A DNA stretch of 18,608 bases from an uncultured Desulfobacterium sp. (lineage in GTDB: Bacteria > Desulfobacterota > Desulfobacteria > Desulfobacterales > Desulfobacteraceae), in contig CAKZLA010000315.1 of assembly GCA_937124525.1 (NCBI GenBank), positions 1 to 18,608 of the forward strand, in the 5' to 3' direction. The notes beneath the pieces were generated by a model, which saw nothing but the letters and a program-made list of their open reading frames with translations, had not been told where the DNA came from and made no database searches. A program made the position numbers and the translations under genes. Shown here one piece after another: positions 15,735 through 18,608 of the stretch (positions are counted from its first letter, which is position 1; each line of letters starts with the position of its first letter).

Positions 15735-16643
15735 TTAATTTTGCAATGGGGTCAAGCCCTCCTCAATGGCAAGGGCAAGTGCCTTTTCATACTCCGCCGG
15801 GGTGACGGACCGAGAAAAAACACCGGTGGCACCAATGGAACCACAGGGACGAAACTGGGACATGATGTTTATGCAGGTTCTTGGAGATATCTTATTTGCC
15901 AAAAAGGCCATGACCTCCCGGGTACCGGCGGCATCCTCTGGCAATACCAGATGGCGAACCAGAAGACCGCGCCGGGCAATACCGGTGTCATCCACGTTAA
16001 GATCCCCCACCTGACGATGCATTTCAATGAGGGCCTGTTTTGTCTTTTCGGGATAATCGCCTGGCACCCCTGCCTGGATCGCCACCTCGAACCGGATAAA
16101 CTTGAAATCCGGCATATAAATATCCACCACTCCAGAAAGCAGCTCCAGGGTTTCCAGAGCATCATACCCCCCGGTGTTATACACCAGGGGCAGATGAAGA
16201 CCCTGGGGAATCGCCAGCTCAAGGGCGGCAAGAATCTGGGGTACCACATGGGAAGGGGTAACCAGATTGATATTATGGCATCCCCGGCCCTGGAGTTCCA
16301 GCATGATATAGGCCAGCTGATCCGCGCTGACCTTGGTCCCCTCCCCCAGATGGCTGATCTCATAATTCTGGCAGAACCGACACAACATATTGCAATGGGA
16401 AAAAAAGATGGTGCCGGACCCATGGCGACCCACCAAAACGTCTTCTTCTCCAAAATGGGGAGCAAAACTTGCCACCACTGCCCGGGTGCCGGTTTTGCAT
16501 ATGCCCAGCTCTCCGGCAGTTCTGTCCACCCGGCACTGCCGAGGGCACAGGGTGCATGATGTGAGGCTATGTTGGGCTCTGGACAACTTTTCCTTCAGCA
16601 TGCCTGTTTGATGGGTTTTGATGTAGGCCAGTTGAGATGTCAT
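15735..16643 (-). CDS. Radical SAM protein of the PflA/PflX-like COG1313 family
   Basis: The 302 residues hold the radical SAM cluster motif CNMLCRFC (Cys84, Cys88, Cys91), preceded by a second cysteine group CTLCPRQC with Cys30, 33, 37 and 49 in an arrangement typical of COG1313 proteins. Later marks are VTPSHVVPQIL (128-138), YNTGGYD, VDIYMPDFK and an MSQFRP stretch. The protein is expected to bind a 4Fe-4S cluster and S-adenosylmethionine. It is often annotated as a putative pyruvate-formate-lyase-activating enzyme, but no glycyl radical enzyme gene lies nearby, so the substrate is open. ATG at 16643 has only a weak GGA upstream; ATG at 16601 is possible. Confidence 0.9.
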   Translation of the reverse strand: MTSQLAYIKTHQTGMLKEKLSRAQHSLTSCTLCPRQCRVDRTAGELGICKTGTRAVVASFAPHFGEEDVLVGRHGSGTIFFSHCNMLCRFCQNYEISHLGEGTKVSADQLAYIMLELQGRGCHNINLVTPSHVVPQILAALELAIPQGLHLPLVYNTGGYDALETLELLSGVVDIYMPDFKFIRFEVAIQAGVPGDYPEKTKQALIEMHRQVGDLNVDDTGIARRGLLVRHLVLPEDAAGTREVMAFLANKISPRTCINIMSQFRPCGSIGATGVFSRSVTPAEYEKALALAIEEGLTPLQN

Positions 16644-16873
16644 GGATTATTTTTTCCAAAATATGATCGTTGATCATTCATTTAGCAAACATTAAGAACT
16701 TTTTGGATTTTTCACAAGCAGAGATGGTCAAATTTCTAAGCTGCCTGCACGGCAGAGAACCGGAGAATAAAAGAAAAAAATATTATAACAGAAGCTTATC
16801 TCGATTTATAGCATTTTACCAATAGAACAGTGCTGATGCCTGAAATATGAAAATCGCGACTTAATCAACAGAC

Positions 16874-17204
16874 TCATATATATTGGGTGATGACAAATAA
16901 AACACTCCCACCCCCCAATGCAATGGCAAAAAAGGCGTTGCGAAACAGAGTCCGCCGCCGGGTCTTGACCAGCCTCAAGGCAATCCAGCTGGATGAGAGT
17001 AGCATGATGGTCAAGATAATCGTGATGATTACAGCACTGTCGGACTCAAAAATATAAGTCAGGAAATAACCCACCAGCAGCAGTTGCCCCAGAGGCAGAT
17101 CCGGTGTTCAGGGACCATTTAAAAAGGATTGCCAGAATCACCGCAACGGGGATAAAGGCGATCATAAGGTGAACTAAGGAAATGCTCTGGATGGTATTAT
17201 TCAT
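16874..17204 (-). pseudogene. Frameshifted and truncated FetB/UPF0014-type ABC permease remnant
   Basis: From ATG 17204 (GGGA site upstream) one frame gives 52 residues, with AFIPVAVILAILFKWSL matching the first helix of this permease family, then runs to a stop at 17046. The next frame continues the homology upstream of its GTG as LGQLLLVGYFLTYIFESDSA and then SSSWIALRLVKTRRR, ALGGGSVLFVITQ, ending at 16874. About 17 bp appear lost near 17090-17110, between KWSL and QLLL, and the final 130-150 residues with the conserved AGM region are missing. No ATPase partner gene is present. The 230 bp downstream hold no further permease sequence, only a small CTGCC/GGCAG hairpin at 16741-16755. Family assignment is by memory of the pattern. 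Confidence 0.6.
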
Positions 17205-17261
17205 GTTTTTTCCCATGATATAAATTTGTTAATGGAGACTGGGTAGGGGGTTCCCAGAAAA

Positions 17262-18161
17262 TTACGGATTATGTTCACGTAAAAGTTTTCCTGCCCCCTG
17301 TTCCAGGGACTTGCTCAATGCATCAATAATGGGGGAAAGAATATTCCAGCGGTGCCAGTATAAATTCACCCTGACATGCTCATTGGGGCACAGATCCACC
17401 AAGCGACCATTATGCAACATTGCAAGCGCCTGTTGATCCGGCAACATCCCGTATCCAAACCCCGATTCAATGATCCAGGCAAATTGTTCTGGAGACGGCA
17501 CATAATGGCTTAAAATATGAAATGAATCCCCTTTAAAAAGTTGAGACAGCATGGTGGCGTGCAATTCGTCCCTTCGATTGAAAATAACTGCCGGTGCCTT
17601 TTCAAAGCTGTCTCGATCCAGGCCACGGGCAAACCAGCGCTTTACAAATTCCGGGGTGGCCACCATTCGATAAATCATGCTCCCAAGAAAAGAGACGCTG
17701 CAACCCTGTACGCTTTCCGCCCGGGAACTGATACATCCCACCACATCGCCGTCGCTCAAAAATTTATGGGTCTGTTCCTGATCATCCACCCGCAGATCCA
17801 TGACCACGGGATGGGCTTCCAGAAACGGAGCAATGCATGGGGGAAACCATGTGGCCAGAGAATCTTCGTTCAATGCGATGGCAAGGGGAATCATGTTTCT
17901 TTTGGACGCTGGCGCCATGTCCCGCATTACATCATTTTCCAGCTGTTTAACTTGGAGATAATGCTTTAACAGTCTCCGACCCGCCAGCGTGGGTTTTGGC
18001 GGAGTTGTCCGAATGAGCAGTACCTGTCCCATCTGGGATTCAAGAAGCTTAATGCGCTGGGACACGGCGGACTGGGTCAGATGGATTGTTCCGGCAGCCT
18101 TGTCAAAACCGCCCTCCCTGATAACGGCTTCAAAGGCCTCTAATAATTTATAATCAAGCAT
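17262..18161 (-). CDS. argP: LysR-type transcriptional regulator, ArgP (IciA)-like
   Basis: The 299 residues follow ArgP closely: DYKLLEAFEAVIREGGF (3-19), helix-turn-helix with LTQSAVSQRIKLLES (28-42), RTTPPKPTLAGRRLL (51-65), and an effector domain with ALNEDSLATWFPP, GDVVGCISS and a late NLYWHRWNIL stretch. ArgP proteins sense lysine and arginine and activate the argO/lysE exporter gene. Here a LysE/ArgO-type gene starts 370 bp away on the other strand, the expected divergent layout. No Shine-Dalgarno sequence is visible before the ATG, so translation may be weak or leaderless. The effector amino acid is inferred from the family. Confidence 0.88.
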   Translation of the reverse strand: MLDYKLLEAFEAVIREGGFDKAAGTIHLTQSAVSQRIKLLESQMGQVLLIRTTPPKPTLAGRRLLKHYLQVKQLENDVMRDMAPASKRNMIPLAIALNEDSLATWFPPCIAPFLEAHPVVMDLRVDDQEQTHKFLSDGDVVGCISSRAESVQGCSVSFLGSMIYRMVATPEFVKRWFARGLDRDSFEKAPAVIFNRRDELHATMLSQLFKGDSFHILSHYVPSPEQFAWIIESGFGYGMLPDQQALAMLHNGRLVDLCPNEHVRVNLYWHRWNILSPIIDALSKSLEQGAGKLLREHNP

Positions 18162-18387
18162 GAATAATTATTAGCACAATTAATCAATAATTAAATCAAT
18201 TAATTTTATTTATTCAAATTCCCGTGTTATATCTCCCCTGTTCCATGGAAAATCTGGGATCGTTTTTTTTTGGCATCTTTACTGGAAAGCCATCAACTTG
18301 ATGAGCCAGTGGATTCCTGCAATTTTAAAAACCCGGGTCTGGCCCGGAAAATAGTCAGATACACAGCTGGAGATGCAAACAGTCAAC

Positions 18388-18416
18388 ACCTCCAGAGTCC
18401 AAGACTCAGAGGTTTT
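18388..18416 (+). terminator. Terminator-like hairpin in the lysE leader
   Basis: ACCTC and GAGGT arms enclose an inner GAGTC/GACTC stem with a CAA loop and a small internal bulge, followed by TTTTCTT. It lies about 115 nt before the exporter start codon on the same strand, so it could attenuate exporter transcription. It does not match a lysine riboswitch as far as I can tell. Confidence 0.4.
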
Positions 18417-18439
18417 CTTGCCGATTTTTTATAACATAC

Positions 18440-18460
18440 ATGGCAGTCAGTACCTGCCAT
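18440..18460 (+). promoter_or_regulatory. Second hairpin/dyad in the lysE leader
   Basis: ATGGCAG and CTGCCAT form a perfect 7-bp stem with a 7-nt loop, ending 59 nt before the AGGAG ribosome site. No T tract follows, so it is more likely an operator or an RNA stabilising element than a terminator. Confidence 0.35.
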
Positions 18461-18531
18461 AACGAACATTTAAACCCTAATTATTACAATATTTTGGACA
18501 GAATTTTATATAAAAATTCAGGAGATAATTT

Positions 18532-18608
18532 ATGTGGGGACCATTTTTCCAGGGAATGGGGGTCAGCGGCGGATTAATCGTTGCCATCGGCGCACAAAAT
18601 GCTTTTGT
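18532..18608 (+). CDS. LysE/ArgO-family amino-acid exporter (3' end outside window)
   Basis: Only the first 25 codons are present. They read through a hydrophobic first helix with FFQGMGVSGG and IVAIGAQNAF, matching the LysE/ArgO N-terminus whose hallmark is GPQNAF or GAQNAF. These inner-membrane proteins export lysine, arginine or related amino acids. AGGAG lies 7 nt before the ATG. The divergent ArgP-like gene strongly supports the call. Frame integrity beyond the window cannot be judged. Confidence 0.82.
   Translation, partial: MWGPFFQGMGVSGGLIVAIGAQNAF

Larger units (their letters stand above)
18162..18531. promoter_or_regulatory. Shared argP-lysE control region
   Basis: The argP side is very AT-rich. 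CAATTAAT occurs at 18177-18184 and 18197-18204, two helical turns apart, and AATAATTATT (18163-18172) is palindromic right at the argP start. These are candidate ArgP sites. A TTCCATGGAA palindrome and nine T follow at 18241-18271. Two leader hairpins lie on the exporter side. No confident promoter hexamers were found. Confidence 0.45.

Noticed and set aside
18232..18531. Lysine riboswitch before the lysE-type gene
   Set aside because: I could not find the conserved L-box core pattern; only simple hairpins are visible. A covariance-model search would settle it.

Overview
The window looks like chromosomal DNA of a Gram-negative deltaproteobacterium, most likely a Desulfobacteraceae-type sulfate reducer. 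This is inferred from gene content and style: orphan periplasmic binding proteins, SpoIIE/STAS/RsbW signalling, PilZ, the COG1313 radical SAM protein and DUF3820. There was no database search. GC content is moderate, and the intergenic gaps are AT-rich. I see no tRNA, rRNA, CRISPR array, transposase or integrase.

Layout. (1) 1-2878: the 3' part of an NMT1/THI5-type periplasmic binding protein, convergent with a DEAD-box RNA helicase (deaD-like). The helicase has an unusual leader: promoter, then a terminator-like hairpin within about 20 nt of the predicted start, then a second hairpin. (2) 3357-8484, plus strand: an RsbW-like serine kinase, a membrane-anchored SpoIIE/RsbU phosphatase with a periplasmic sensor, a divergent D-Ala-D-Ala-ligase-like ATP-grasp enzyme, and a PF04392-type periplasmic binding protein. 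(3) 14488-8649, minus strand, converging on (2): PilZ protein, 98-residue unknown, zinc-ribbon ParA ATPase, long DapF-like epimerase, an MFS transporter preceded by two periplasmic sensor segments, and a STAS anti-anti-sigma protein. Two junctions in (3) are ATGA overlaps. (4) 14855-15654: DUF3820 protein and rhomboid protease, also ATGA-coupled. (5) 15735-16643: radical SAM protein. (6) 16874-17204: wreck of a FetB/UPF0014-type permease gene. (7) 17262-18608: ArgP-like LysR regulator divergent from the start of a LysE/ArgO amino-acid exporter gene.

How they may work together. Regions 2 and 3 contain all three protein classes of a partner-switching relay (kinase, phosphatase, STAS antagonist), split over two convergent gene sets. 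They also hold three separate candidate periplasmic inputs: the phosphatase sensor, the dual-sensor MFS protein and the orphan binding protein. No sigma factor is present, so the kinase target is unknown. Two amino-acid-stereochemistry enzymes (Ddl-like and DapF-like) sit in the same neighbourhood. Both keep their catalytic residues but have changed residues where substrate specificity is normally set. A specialised D-amino-acid or dipeptide chemistry tied to a sensory transporter is the most interesting, and still speculative, reading of this window.
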